Below, one piece after another: positions 14,031 through 24,213 of a stretch of 64,000 nucleotides of DNA. The number at the start of each line of letters is the position of its first letter. Position 1 is the stretch's first letter. The DNA is from Unio delphinus (Eukaryota; Mollusca; Bivalvia; Unionida; Unionidae). Below the pieces are notes generated by a model. It worked only from the letters and a program-made list of their open reading frames with translations, searched no databases and was not told where the DNA came from. The translations under genes and the position numbers were made by a program. Location of the stretch: assembly GCA_029339505.1 (NCBI GenBank), contig JAQISU010000097.1, positions 527,001 through 591,000 of the forward strand, read 5' to 3'.

Positions 14031-16480
14031 CATTCTCAGACTGACGTGGCATGAGCATGTACCACTGACGTAGCATGCGAGTAAATCACTGACGTAGCAT
14101 GCGAGTAAATCACTGACGTAGCATGCGAGTGAATCACAAAAGTAGCATGCGATCAAATCAATGACGTAGCATGCGAATAAATAACTGATGTAGCAAGAGC
14201 ATGTACCACTGACGTAGCACGAGAGTAAATCACTGACGTAGCATGAGCATGTACCACTAACGTAGAATGTATGTAAATCACTGAAGTAGCATGCGATTAA
14301 ATCACTGACGTAGCATGAGACTGAATCATTAAAGTAGCATGAGAATAAATCACTGACGTAGCATGAAAGTGAATCACTAACGTAGCATGAGAGTAAATCA
14401 CTGACGTAGCATGAGAGTTAATCACTGATTAGCAAGAGAATGTACCACTGATGTAGCATGAGAGTGAATCACTGACGTAGCATGGAAGTGAATCACTGAC
14501 GTAGCATGCGAGTAAATCACTGACGTAGCATGCGAGTAAATCACATGACGTAATTTGAGAATGAATCAGTAAAGTATCATGAACATGTACCACTCATTCA
14601 CTGATGTAGTAGAATTGTAGCAATGACGTAGCATGAGAGTGAATCACTCACGTTGCGTGAACAATGTATCACTGACGTAACGTGAATATTTGTCATTGTC
14701 GTAGCATAAGCACTTAACACTATTGTAGCATGAATAATTATCACTGACATATATAAGCATTTACCACTGACATAGCATAAGCATTATCACTGACATAGCA
14801 TAAGCATTACCACTGACATAGCATAAGCATTATCACTGACATAGCATAAGCATTACCACTGACATAACATAAACATTACCACTGACGTAGCATAAGCATT
14901 ACCACTGACATAGCATAATCATTACCACTGACATAGCATAAGCATTACCACTGACATAGCATAAACATTACCACTGACATAGCATAAGCACTACCAGCAT
15001 AAGCATTACCACTGACATAGCATAAACATTACCACTGACGTAGCATAAGCATTACCACTGACATAGCATAAACATTACCACTGACGTAGCATAAGCATTA
15101 CCACTGACATAGCATAAACATTACCACTGACATAGCATAAGCACTACCAGCATAAGCATTACCACTGACATAGCATAAGCATTACCACTGACATAGCATA
15201 AGCAGCATAAGCATTACCACTGACGTAGCATAAGCAGCATAAGCATTACCACTGACATAGCATAAGCAGCATAAGCATTACCACTGACATAGCATAAGCA
15301 GCATAAGCATTACCACTGACATAGCATAAGCAGCATAAGCATTACCACTGACATAGCATAAGCAGCATAAGCATTACCACTGACATAGCATAAGCAGCAT
15401 AAACATTACCACTGACATAGCATAAGCAGCATAAACATTACCACTGACGTAGCATAAGCAGCATAAGCATTACCACTGACATAGCATAAGCATTACCACT
15501 GACATAGCATAAGCAGCATAAGCATTACCACTGACGTAGCATAAGCAGCATAAGCATTACCACTGACGTAGCATAAGCAGCATAAGCATTACCACTGACA
15601 TAGCATAAGCATTACCACTGACATAGCATAAGCAGCATAAGCATTGCCACTGACATAGCATAAGCAGCATAAACATTACCACTGACATAGCATAAGCAGC
15701 ATAAGCATTACCACTGACATAGCATAAGCAGCATAAGCATTACCACTGACGTAGCATAAGCAGCATAAGCATTACCACTGACATAGCATAAGCAGCATAA
15801 ACATTACCACTGACATAGCATAAGCAGCATAAACATTACCACTGACGTAGCATAAGCAGCATAAGCATTACCACTGACATAGCATAAGCAGCATAAACAT
15901 TACCACTGACGTAGCATAAGCAGCATAAGCATTACCACTGACATAGCATAAGCAGCATAAACATTACCACTGACATAGCATAAGCAGCATAAGCATTACC
16001 ACTGACATAGCATAAGCAGCATAAACATTACCACTGACATAGCATAAGCAGCATAAACATTACCACTGACATAGCATAAGCAGCATAAACATTACCACTG
16101 ACATAGCATAAACAGCATAAACATTACCACTGACGTAGCATAAGCAGCATAAGCATTACCACTGACATAGCATAAGCAGCATAAGCATTACCACTGACAT
16201 AGCATAAGCAGCATAAACATTACCACTGACATAGCATAAGCAGCATAAACATTACCACTGACGTAGCATAAGCATTACCACTGACGTAGCATAAGCATCA
16301 TAAACATTACCACTGACGTAGCATAAGCAGCATAAACATTACCACTGACATAGCATAAGCAGCATAAACATTACCACTGACGTAGCATAAGCATTACCAC
16401 TGACGTAGCAGGAATATTGCCACTGACATAGCAGGAACATTTGTCTCTGACACAGAATAAACATTTATCACTGACGTAGC
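14031..16480. repeat. Graded satellite: 24-bp to 23-bp to 32-bp units
   Basis: From 14040 to about 14650 the unit is 24 bp (CACTGACGTAGCATGCGAGT plus AAAT). From about 14750 it becomes 23 bp (CATAAGCATTACCACTGACA plus TAG). From about 15170 the dominant unit is 32 bp, made by adding a second CATAAGCAG before the 23-bp core. A G/A choice (GACGTAG versus GACATAG) varies from unit to unit. Edges of the array are more diverged than its centre, as expected if the newest expansion is central. Confidence 0.93.
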
Positions 16481-16710
16481 CTGAACCTTTGCTTATTCCA
16501 ACTCTTCAAAGAGTGGAAGATTTGTTGCGGTGAAAGTTATAACGGGAAAAACTAAGGACATTTCGTGATTTCATTTGCAATGTCAGAATATTATTTATTT
16601 CAGCAACAAAAGCCAAACACGCATACAATATCTCAGCTAAGACTTAGTTTGGATCTAAAATCCATAGACTTACAATTTACCGAGAATCACCAAAGACATT
16701 TTAATTTCCA

Positions 16711-16937
16711 AGCCAGCTAAACAAAGAAGGAGATCAACGCTAAGAATAGGTACTGAACTAGTGATAAGCCAGCTAAACAAAGAAGGAGGTCAACGCTAAG
16801 AATAGGTACTGAACTAGTGATAAGCCAGCTAAACAAAGAAGGAGATCAACGCTAAGAATAGGTACTGAACTAGTGATAAGCCAGCTAAACAAAGAAGGAG
16901 ATCAACGCTAAGAATAGGTACTGAACTAGTGATAAGC
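16711..16937. repeat. 56-bp tandem repeat, 4 copies
   Basis: Four nearly identical 56-bp units start AGCCAGCTAAACAAAGAAGG at 16711, 16767, 16823 and 16879. Only one G/A difference (GGAGGTC in the second unit) is obvious, so the expansion is recent. Confidence 0.95.
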
Positions 16938-17838
16938 CGGACTGATTGTTAATGAATACAATAATGTAATGTAGTTGACATAGTACCATTTAGGTGATTT
17001 TGAATGACGTTTGGGGTTAAAAAGAAAGGCGATACACATTTAAAGGACATCTTCCCTGATTTAGCTTAAATCCAACGTCCCACTACGATGACAACCATGA
17101 AACGTTCTTCAGGATTCAGGTTTAACTCACTTCACCATTAAGTCATCCGAGTCTTGAAGAATAAATATCTTCTATATGAGATAACGTTGTCAACTACTTT
17201 GAATGCAGACTATTTTATTATACAATTGATAACTTCAAACGTTTGTCCATGATATCGACAAAAGAGGCTTCTTAATTGATTAACATTTTGATATCGTGTT
17301 ACTGTAGATTTTTTTTACAATGTATGCACTATTCAGGAAAAGACGAAATAAGTTATCTAGTCAGTCAATCAACCATACACATATACATACAAACATTGAT
17401 GCTGTTGCGACTCTATGCTCTTAAAATAAGTAACAGAAAAGAGTGAAGACAACAAACTGTGTACAATTTAACACATAATTTATTTCCCTAGAACAGAAAA
17501 GCAAAAAGTGAGAAAAAAAGAAATTACGGTATTGCAAATTCAATTCAAAATTAATCCAAGAATTAAAGACGCCAGTCCTAGTAATAAAACGTTCCTCATA
17601 AGCTTCAGTTCAAGTCCCGAAGAGATCCAAAATCGAAGGAGATGATGTGTATGATATAGCCTACAATGAACTGATGTGTCAGTAGTCTCTTTTTGAATCA
17701 CATAAAAATTACTCCAGGTTTGAACATTCCAATGGATGTCTTTATCCGAGAAATTTGTTAGATCACCTTTGTATTTCCAGAGACAAAAAAAATCACTTAA
17801 ATTCAATACTTTCAAGTAAATAATTCAACCCAAAATAC
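16938..17838. other. Unrecognised AT-rich sequence
   Basis: There is no recognisable gene. A 91-codon minus frame at 17540-17815 has no identifiable domain. Confidence 0.45.
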
Positions 17839-17927
17839 ATGCATGCATGCATGCATACATACATACATACATACATACATACATACATACATACATACAT
17901 ACATACATACATACATACATACATACA

Positions 17928-17959
<32 letters not shown>

Positions 17960-18021
17960 GAAATTTTAAACCAGCATAGTTAAATAAATCACTGTACGCA
18001 ATCATACATACATACATACAT

Positions 18022-18102
<81 letters not shown>

Positions 18103-18177
18103 TACATACATACATACATACATACATACATACATACATACATACATACATACATACATACATACATACATACACAA

Positions 18178-18238
<61 letters not shown>

Positions 18239-18319
18239 TACATACATACATACATACATACATACATACATACAGATAGAAATTTTAAACCAGCATAGTT
18301 AAATAAATCACTGTACGCA
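17839..18319. repeat. (CATA)n and (CA)n microsatellite with a 319-bp direct duplication
   Basis: (CATG)n and (CATA)n occupy 17839-17955; (CATA)n, (CA)n, (CATA)n, (CA)n and (CATA)n alternate across 18004-18274. The unique motif GAAATTTTAAACCAGCATAG and about 20 following bases occur at 17960 and again near 18279, so microsatellite plus adjoining unique DNA was duplicated as a 319-bp unit. Translated frames of Met-Tyr-Val-Cys repeats are artefacts. Confidence 0.93.
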
Positions 18320-19189
18320 TCTGTATGGCATTAAACAGATCTCACTAGACCAATTTCTTCCTGATGGTATATTTTCTTCACCAATAATGCATAGAATAAT
18401 CAATGCATGGATTTATCCCTGAACAGTGAATGATGAATGATGTATTTATCGGGCAGATACTAAAATTTCCTATGGGTGCTGCGGTTTGAGTCAAGTTTAC
18501 TGAAATAATCAGAATTGTGCTGTCAGGGAATGTTTATTGAATAAAACCGTCTTAGAACGAGCATGCATAGGTAACAAATTTATTCAAACACGAATAATGA
18601 GCAAAATTAATTGGTATTCATAAAGGCAGCGACACATCAACCTCATCAACGATTTATACAAATCAAATAAATCGTTAACTCACAGTCCTATAACGTCAAA
18701 CATGAGCTAATAGGAAACTTGAGCGAGACAAACAAAAAGTCTCATTCGGAACACTTTGTTGTTTTCAACAATTGGCGCCAAAAACACCGCAAATTTAAAC
18801 GTTGCTTACGTGAAATCATAGACGGATCCAAAAAAGCAATGATATTGAATAAACAATGGAGAGACAAAACCAATACAATTGACAAATCAAAATAAATGAA
18901 GACGATACAATTACCCATCGAGAGAATTTCATTTCGGCGTTCACGGTTTCACGCGACGAACTTTCAATTTCAGAGTCGGAGTTGAATTTTAAACGAATGA
19001 TTTCAAGTTATTTTTAGCTAGATTGGTTGATGCTATAGCAACGTTTTGATGTCGGACTCAATTTATTTTGGTGAAATGCATTCCACTATAGTCAGACGCA
19101 CGGCCAATTCGAGTCACATTTTGGTTTGACATATAAGTACAGCTTATTTCATCACAACGTCCGATTATTGATGCCTTATTATTTCATGA
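18320..19189. other. Unrecognised sequence
   Basis: I recognise no coding region, RNA or repeat here. Confidence 0.45.
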
Positions 19190-19420
19190 CAATGTGTGAA
19201 AGAAAATCTCACAACCAGCTGCTGCAATGGTCTAGTGGTTGAGCGTCCTCCCCTGATGCAGGAGGTCACATATCCCAACAAAAGCCAAGTCATACCAAGT
19301 CTTGTAAAAAAAAAAATGGTACTAGCAGCTGCCTCTCATGGCACTCAGGTGGCATGGTCCAGTTTCGTAAATTGGCCCCTGGCAGATTATTTTTAACTTA
19401 AGGCTATAGTGTGACTTTTC
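19190..19420 (+). mobile_element. tRNA-derived SINE relic
   Basis: A box-A-like element (ATGGTCTAGTGGTTGAGCGT) starts near 19226 and is followed by CAGGAGGTCACATATCCCAAC, a decayed box B. The body then reads AAGTCATACCAAG, an A-run and ATGGTACTAGCAGCTGCC. Marine-invertebrate tRNA-SINEs typically have this head-plus-body organisation. Target duplications were not found, so the edges are approximate. It lies about 1 kb left of the Polinton. Confidence 0.6.
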
Positions 19421-20028
19421 AGCTATTATTGTTTACAAAATAAAGATATTGATATATTTATGAACTAAGTGTTTCAGGCTTGTGTTGTTCTTAAAATCGA
19501 TGTCAGGCATGAACACATTCCATAACTACTCTGCAGGATGTTGATAGTTAAATACCAACAGTGGACTAGGAAGAAGAGCTAGCCGTCCATAGCAGCAAAA
19601 ACATATGTATGGGAGGAAGTAGAATATCTCAAAAACGGCTTGGATGACAAATATTTTCAATTGCATCAGCCTGTTTAGTAGACTCTGTTTTGCAGAACTG
19701 TTATCTAGGAAACGGGCTTGTGTTTGCAATGTATACATCACATTGTGTCACAAATGACCTTCTGACATGAACAATGAAGATATAAATTGGGGGTGGGGAT
19801 GGTGCATAAACGTCTTCTGCTATGAACTGTCATTGAATTATCTGGTCATGTGGGTAATGTCCTTATGCTTTGTTTTAATATAGGTACCTAACAATATGGA
19901 TCTTTCTGACCTCACTTGTGCATTTGAGTTGTTATGATTTTTTATACTAGGTCGCAGATTGCGTCGTTAAATCTGTATATAAAAACTGACCCCTGCTCCT
20001 CATAATTAAGAGTTTAGTTTTAGGACTT
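19421..20028. other. Unrecognised sequence
   Basis: No supported gene or repeat is visible between the two SINE relics. Confidence 0.4.
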
Positions 20029-20228
20029 GTCGGCCTAGTGTCATGATAATGTTACTTGGTGGTACATGATACTACATGTCTGTGGTACGATTCCCAAGTG
20101 CCAGACATCACAAGAAACTGTCATACTGCAGAGACTGTAGCGATATGACTGAAAAATGTTACATATACTTTATAATCCAAATCACACACACATTGGCGAC
20201 GTTAAAAGACTACTGCCTAATTTCCTCC
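20029..20228 (+). mobile_element. tRNA-SINE relic with Deu-like 3' domain, abutting the Polinton
   Basis: CGGCCTAGTG near 20031 resembles box A and GGTACGATTCCC near 20083 resembles box B (one mismatch from the usual consensus). The 3' part (GACTGAAAAATGTTAC, later GGCGACGTTAAA after a CA-rich tail) resembles the conserved Deu-type 3' domain of animal SINEs. The Polinton interrupts the DNA immediately after it, and the pre-insertion sequence would continue at 35227. SINE assignment is from motif memory. Confidence 0.55.
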
Positions 20229-20229
20229 A
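20223..20229. repeat. Left target-site duplication of the Polinton
   Basis: TCCTCCA here matches TCCTCCA at 35220-35226. One base of the seven overlaps the element end on each side, so the duplication is 6 bp (TCCTCC or CCTCCA), the length known for Polinton/Maverick integration. Confidence 0.85.
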
Positions 20230-20517
20230 GCAGCAGAGGAGGTGAGCCGGACAACGCTTTTAAACATGTTTTCAATGGATTAGGACTTAAAACCCAATCA
20301 AATCAATGAAACAGGCAAAAAATAATAATGAAATCAGTCAAAAAATCAATGAAATCAGTCACAAAAAAATCAATGAAATCAAAAAAAAGAAAGCCTCCAT
20401 TTGCCAAATGGAGACTTAGTCATTTTTGTCTGAAAACATGATCATGCTGGCGGTTTCAAAATGGTTAAAAACTCTTCAACCGAATATTTTATCAATTCCG
20501 ATACGATATCGTGTCCT
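20229..20517 (+). repeat. Left terminal inverted repeat
   Basis: This arm matches the reverse complement of 34933-35220 with about nine substitutions and one indel. It contains imperfect copies of AAATCAATGAAATCAGTC and a palindrome, CTCCATTTGCCAAATGGAG (around 20394-20412), with centre C here and G in the other arm. Most arm differences fall in the outer 90 bp. Such repeats are expected to be the ends where a protein-primed polymerase starts and the integrase acts. Confidence 0.95.
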
Positions 20518-20566
20518 AGGACGAAAATCCTTTCAGGATGAAAATCCTTTCAGGACAAAAATCCTT
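20518..20566 (-). terminator. Short palindromes at the 3' end of the leftward gene block
   Basis: Three near-copies of AAAATCCTTTCAGGA lie between the TIR and the last leftward stop codon. They include the perfect palindrome AAATCCTTTTAGGATTT and two copies of ATCCTTTCAGGAT. Position just past a convergent gene end suggests a transcript-end hairpin. That role is inferred; only the palindromes are seen. Confidence 0.4.
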
Positions 20567-20953
20567 TTAGGATTTCACAAACAGACTAATTTGTAAAACT
20601 TCGTCTTGTAAATCAATCAGATTATTAGACTGGTCAGTGAGTTTGAAATTAATTCTTGTTAATGAATTATTATGACATCGCATATAGACTGGATTCACCG
20701 GGGATTCAATAATTAGAAACCCTGGAGGGGCTGTTGGTGCAAATGAATACAAAATATATCCTTGTTGAGCTTGATTTGATCGTTCTAAATTTATTTGATA
20801 GCTTCCTTCGATAACATCACATACTAAATTGAGCGCAATCACCGATGAAATATTCACATTTTGAGGAGCAATATGCCTGCCACCACCATCTGGGTCATTA
20901 TTATGTTTGAGGATTATTATTTCCGGTGATGTTGTTTTTTTTCCATTTGTCAT
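20567..20953 (-). CDS. Penton-like minor capsid protein, C-terminal part
   Basis: This 128-codon frame starts with ATG but reads like the second half of a single-jelly-roll vertex protein. It has a strand-rich stretch (residues about 34-60, with ...VIALNLVCDVIEGSY...), then ILYSFAPTAPPGF near 67-79, then a closing region with LTDQSNNLIDL near 107-117. Polinton minor capsid proteins carry the same order of cues: an 'I-x-GSY' turn, an 'LYSF' strand and a terminal 'TDQ...id' loop. The N-terminal half appears in 21338-21730, separated by a helical open frame. Upstream, 53 bp overlap the neighbouring frame, which suggests a frameshift join rather than an independent start. It would form capsid vertices. 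The role is inferred from fold-like patterning and location. Confidence 0.6.
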   Translation of the reverse strand: MTNGKKTTSPEIIILKHNNDPDGGGRHIAPQNVNISSVIALNLVCDVIEGSYQINLERSNQAQQGYILYSFAPTAPPGFLIIESPVNPVYMRCHNNSLTRINFKLTDQSNNLIDLQDEVLQISLFVKS

Positions 20954-21296
20954 GAATTATTTTAAAACCAAAATCGATGGCATCACTGAGAAGTTTTTTT
21001 AGTTCTGGTACGTTATATCCTGGTATTGCAAATTCTGTTCTTGTTTTAGGATTATCGTCACCTAATAACTCTTGAATAATTTGTGAATTAAATGTTTCCA
21101 TGTCATTGATGATTTTGTTACATGTTTCTACAACGCTGATAAATTCATCTCGGGTGAGAGTACCGGATTTAAGAGATGGCAACAACAATGAAAAATCACT
21201 ATTTATCGCTCTGAAATTTTCAGTGGTATTTTGCTGTCGAATTAAGTAGGATTTTCTTTTAGTGGAAGGATCTACCGATTCAGTGAAAAAATTCAA
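20901..21296 (-). CDS. Helical hypothetical segment inside the penton-like gene
   Basis: The frame spans 131 codons, and its apparent start is a TTG codon, so it is probably not an independent gene. Reading upstream in the same frame it stays open to about 21357, where the penton-like N-terminal frame shifts at an 8-base T run (21362-21369). The sequence is mostly helical, with NFRAINSDFSLLLPSLKSG near residues 27-45 and LTRDEF near 47-52, and ends in a basic, Asn-rich tail. I do not recognise the family. It may be a domain inserted into the minor capsid gene or a separate small protein fused by frameshifts. Its 3' end overlaps the next frame by 53 bp. Confidence 0.4.
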   Translation of the reverse strand: MNFFTESVDPSTKRKSYLIRQQNTTENFRAINSDFSLLLPSLKSGTLTRDEFISVVETCNKIINDMETFNSQIIQELLGDDNPKTRTEFAIPGYNVPELKKLLSDAIDFGFKIIHDKWKKNNITGNNNPQT

Positions 21297-21337
21297 TTTA
21301 TCATAATCGCTATAGCTTTTTACTGGATTATCAGATT

Positions 21338-21730
21338 TTATCCTGTCTGTGACATAATCAGTTTTTTTTGTTCTGGTAAATCAACGGTTTCCCCCTCTGG
21401 TGGTAATTCAGGCCATCCCAGTACGATTCTTAGAGAACTCTGATAGATATCTACGACATAACCATCTGTGCTTATTTCAATGGCAGATGATAGTGTTGGC
21501 TCATGAACCGTTATAGCTATTTTTGATTCTGCTCCAGTAATGGATTTTATTCTACGCGCTAATTCGTTATTGATTTGTTCAATTTGGTATGATCCGGTTG
21601 GTATGGAAACAACGTTCCAGTCTGGAGTACCTTCTTCGCGATTCTTATTTGCAAACACCAGTGAATTATTCGGTTGTTGACCACCAAATGATTTTGATCT
21701 GATATTAGGCCAACTGTGGTATACTCGCAA
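21338..21730 (-). CDS. Penton-like minor capsid protein, N-terminal part (broken)
   Basis: The frame holds 130 codons, with a TTG at its apparent start. In-frame codons upstream (about 21731-21750) extend it towards the end of the neighbouring ORF, where a one-base shift joins a short N-terminal stretch lying in the 21736-22335 frame. It contains VYHSWPNI near the start, SIPTGSYQIEQINNEL near residues 42-57 and VVDIYQSSLRIVLGWP near 93-108. Spacing of the 'SWPNI', 'GSY-x-I-x-x-iN' and 'vD...S...LGw' cues matches Polinton single-jelly-roll minor capsid proteins. The frame ends just past the 8-base T run at 21362-21369 (A run on the coding strand). It would partner the major capsid protein encoded at 24214-25626. 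Confidence 0.6.
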   Translation of the reverse strand: MRVYHSWPNIRSKSFGGQQPNNSLVFANKNREEGTPDWNVVSIPTGSYQIEQINNELARRIKSITGAESKIAITVHEPTLSSAIEISTDGYVVDIYQSSLRIVLGWPELPPEGETVDLPEQKKLIMSQTG

Positions 21731-21735
21731 TTTTG

Positions 21736-22335
21736 CTAGCGCGATTTCCTTCCGGAGAGGGGAAATTCACACTGAATTCTGGATTCGTTGATGTTATTGA
21801 GATCATGCTGGTTTGTACTGGGTTTGTGTTCTCCACTATTTGTTGAAGTAATTCCATCTGTGTTGTCATTGTTATTATACTGTTGTTGTCGCTCTAATTT
21901 TGACATCGCAGAATCGTAAATACCTACCATCGCTGAAAACTCACTATCTGATATAATTGTATCATCGAGAGATGACGATATCAATGAGGATAATTGCGAG
22001 TATGCAGTGGACACAACATGAAATTGAATTATGTAGTCTTGTAGTTTCCGTTGGCTGCATGATGATATTTTTTTTGTTATAACTGAAATTATTCCCGCAA
22101 TTGTTGGTGCCGCAGAAATGCAAATTGGAACAGCTATCGGGGCCATCATTGTCACTGAAGACAGTATAATACCAGCTCCGGTGATTACACCACTCACAGC
22201 ATACACAGTAACATCAATTGCGGTAATTCTCCTGCGATATTTTTTAATTTTCATTGCATACTCCTCAGACAGGGTTTTGAGTCTATTTTGATATTCTCTG
22301 ACCTGATCATAACGATATTGCGATGATGAAATCAT
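21736..22335 (-). CDS. Two-TM hypothetical Polinton protein
   Basis: This 199-codon frame has a good ATG. An N-terminal basic helix (residues about 1-38) leads to a hydrophobic stretch at roughly 41-87 that could form two membrane segments (VYAVSGVITGAGIIL and VPICISAAPTIAGIISVI). A helical region follows, with ISDSEFSAMVGIYDSAM near 129-145, then an Asn/Ser-rich tail. The last 15-20 residues (ending FPLSGRKSR) look like the start of the downstream minor capsid protein read in this frame, so the two genes probably became fused by an indel. Polintons often encode a small membrane protein in this position, with no established function known to me. Membrane location is inferred from hydrophobicity. 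Confidence 0.6.
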   Translation of the reverse strand: MISSSQYRYDQVREYQNRLKTLSEEYAMKIKKYRRRITAIDVTVYAVSGVITGAGIILSSVTMMAPIAVPICISAAPTIAGIISVITKKISSCSQRKLQDYIIQFHVVSTAYSQLSSLISSSLDDTIISDSEFSAMVGIYDSAMSKLERQQQYNNNDNTDGITSTNSGEHKPSTNQHDLNNINESRIQCEFPLSGRKSR

Positions 22336-22408
22336 TTTTATTTTAAAAACGCTAGCGTTTTCAATTACGATTTCAATTGAAACCGTTAGTGAAATTGCTT
22401 TGCAATTT

Positions 22409-23229
22409 TCAACTTAAATCCGTTACGAATTCCAAATACCATGTTGTTGAAACCCTAATCAAATTTTTATCAGTAGATGATATCGTGAACTTTTCAGTTG
22501 TATTCTTATCGATGATCGTTGAAATCGTATTATTGACCACGGATGAACTGGACGATGAAATATTAAATTGAGTCGTTGTCACTAGTGTTAATCGATAAAT
22601 ACCTTTAACGGTTGCAGTGATATCTAATTTGTTGTTTGTAGATGTCCACGCAAATGATCCGTGTTGGATTGTGTATACTACGTTGTTGGTTTTCTCATGA
22701 GGAATTTTTGTTTTTTCAATGACTGTTATCATCCTCGAAAAATCATTTTTGATGGCTTCGATGAAGGTTTTCGTCTCATCGATGGATTTTTTGATATCCG
22801 GGAGTTTTATTTCAATTTTATCCAACGGGGTTCCAATAAATTTATCCACAATATTTCTTCAAAAATTTGAAAACTGTTTTCCTTGTTCTTCAGTTTTAGA
22901 TTGAAGTGTTGCTAGTTCCAACATAGTTTCAACTCATCGTTGAGAGTTTTAAATCGATCTGTAATCGTCGAAAAAAGTACGCCCGAATTGAGTTTACCCT
23001 GATCCAAAAATAACGCAACGGTGTTCTCGATTGCGTTTCGTTGTTTAACTAAAATATCATCCAACGAAACATCACTAGTTTTCAATTTACCCTGTTTGTC
23101 TTGAAATAGAACTATTTCATTCGGGTCAACACTTGTTAAATTTAACGTCTCAGCTATTTCATCTTTAATTTTTTTTTTATATCACCCGTCGCAGTGTCAT
23201 CGGGTTTGGGTTTCAGAGGTCTTCCCCAA
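22409..23229 (-). pseudogene. Broken fibre-like or coiled-coil virion gene
   Basis: An ATG at 23227-23229 opens a frame that is lost at a 10-base T run (23169-23178). The shifted frame remains coding-like to about 22923, breaks again, and resumes after a TGA near 22860. The final 146 codons (22409-22849) start at a GTG and are unlikely to be a separate gene. The first part is acidic and helical (FLDQGKLNSG, ITDRFKTLNDEL). The middle is amphipathic (IKKSIDETKTFIEAIKNDF). The C-terminal 85 residues are Ser/Thr-rich and beta-like (HGSFAWTSTNNKLDITA). A helical shaft with a beta head would fit a fibre or spike, but this is inference from shape; no family was recognised. It sits between the protease and the two-TM gene. 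Confidence 0.5.
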
Positions 23230-23241
23230 ATATCAATCATG

Positions 23242-23680
23242 TTATTGTAAAACTCTTTCTCTCTCTAAAAAGCGATTACTAGAGTATTCATTTACGACAA
23301 TATGAGGTGGTTTTCCCCTTGGGTTACCCAAGGAGTTAGAAATAGCGTCAAGGACATTTAATACTTCACTGCCGCATATTGGTGGATCATTCATTTGTTG
23401 TGTTGGCAGCGTAGAATACCAAGTCTTCATTGGAAAAATTTTTATGTAACGCATTAACTCTTTTGGCGGGGCTAATCCATATGAATCAAAATAGACGATT
23501 GCCCGTGGATCAATAGCGTATGCAACCCAGTGAGTTCCAGGTCCGGTGCTGTTATCTAAATTAATAATACCGGTTTCAACATCATTGGGTTGTGCCGGTA
23601 ACTGATCTTTCATAAAAAACACCTCTGAAATTTTTAATCGCTAGTTTTTTAGCGGCATCCATTAAATCAAAATTGGACAT
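23242..23680 (-). pseudogene. Adenain-like cysteine protease (PRO), frameshifted
   Basis: The main frame (126 codons, 23242-23622) carries the adenovirus-type protease signature: GTHWVAYAID with catalytic His31, VYFDSYGLAPP with Asp46, a Gln pair at 75-76 and PPICGSEVLNVLDAI with Cys83. An in-register N-terminus begins at the ATG at 23678-23680 (MSNFDLMDAAKKL) and is separated from the main frame by one extra base in an A6/T6 run at 23614-23619. The usual aromatic residue after the catalytic Cys-Gly is missing. In adenoviruses and Polintons this enzyme processes virion proteins at sites such as (M/I/L)xGx-G. Candidate sites occur in neighbouring proteins (24043, 25687 regions). The active-site residues remain, so the break may be recent or an assembly error. 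Confidence 0.85.
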
Positions 23681-23700
23681 AGGAACCAAAGATTCCTCAA

Positions 23701-24162
23701 CTAGTAAACCGGTCCTAGTCTTAGACCCTTTCCGCTGTACCATGAATACGGGGTTCCTGGTAGTCTTAGACCCTTTCCCCTTTTTTTATAACCCTGTCCA
23801 GTTGCCTTCTTTAGTGCCATTCCTGCTGCAGTACCAACGGCTCCTAACGCCGCTGATTTAGCCACTGCTGGGGCTGCTGCTGCAATCAAGGCCGGAATCG
23901 CAGCTAACAACGGGAATATACCACCTGTTTTAATCATATTTTTGATAGCAGCCGCAGAAATAGTAATCTGAACACCTTTTTTTGCTACAAGTGCATCATT
24001 GAAATGTTTCACTTGACGAGTTGTCAGCGATAATTTATTTGCACCACCAGTCATTTGATTGGGTTTCAACGTGATTGTGGTTCCGCATTTTTTAGCTGAT
24101 TCCGATTGCAATTTTTTGATTTGACCGGGGGTTAACGCAACACTAATATTACTATATGACAT
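23701..24162 (-). CDS. Core/pX-like hydrophobic virion protein
   Basis: The 153-codon frame is intact, with an ATG start. Residues 9-72 contain a repeated polar pattern beginning LTPGQIKKLQS and recurring as LTTRQVKHFND and ITISAAAIKNM. Residues 77-118 are a Gly/Ala-rich membrane-active-looking helix (GGIFPLLAAIPALIAAAAPA). The C-terminus is basic and glycine-rich with two copies of GKGLRL. Polinton and adintovirus-type genomes commonly carry such a protein next to the major capsid gene. Residues 37-41 (MTGG-A) match the adenain cleavage pattern. A role in virion core or membrane penetration is inferred. It lies 51 bp from the MCP and is transcribed with it. Confidence 0.65.
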   Translation of the reverse strand: MSYSNISVALTPGQIKKLQSESAKKCGTTITLKPNQMTGGANKLSLTTRQVKHFNDALVAKKGVQITISAAAIKNMIKTGGIFPLLAAIPALIAAAAPAVAKSAALGAVGTAAGMALKKATGQGYKKRGKGLRLPGTPYSWYSGKGLRLGPVY

Positions 24163-24213
24163 TATACATAATTGATTGATTCTAAATCGTTTACAATTTC
24201 AATGAAAAGTCGT

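Noticed and set aside
17793..18271. Met-Tyr-Val-Cys repeat frames
   Set aside because: Translation of (CATA)n and (CA)n microsatellites.
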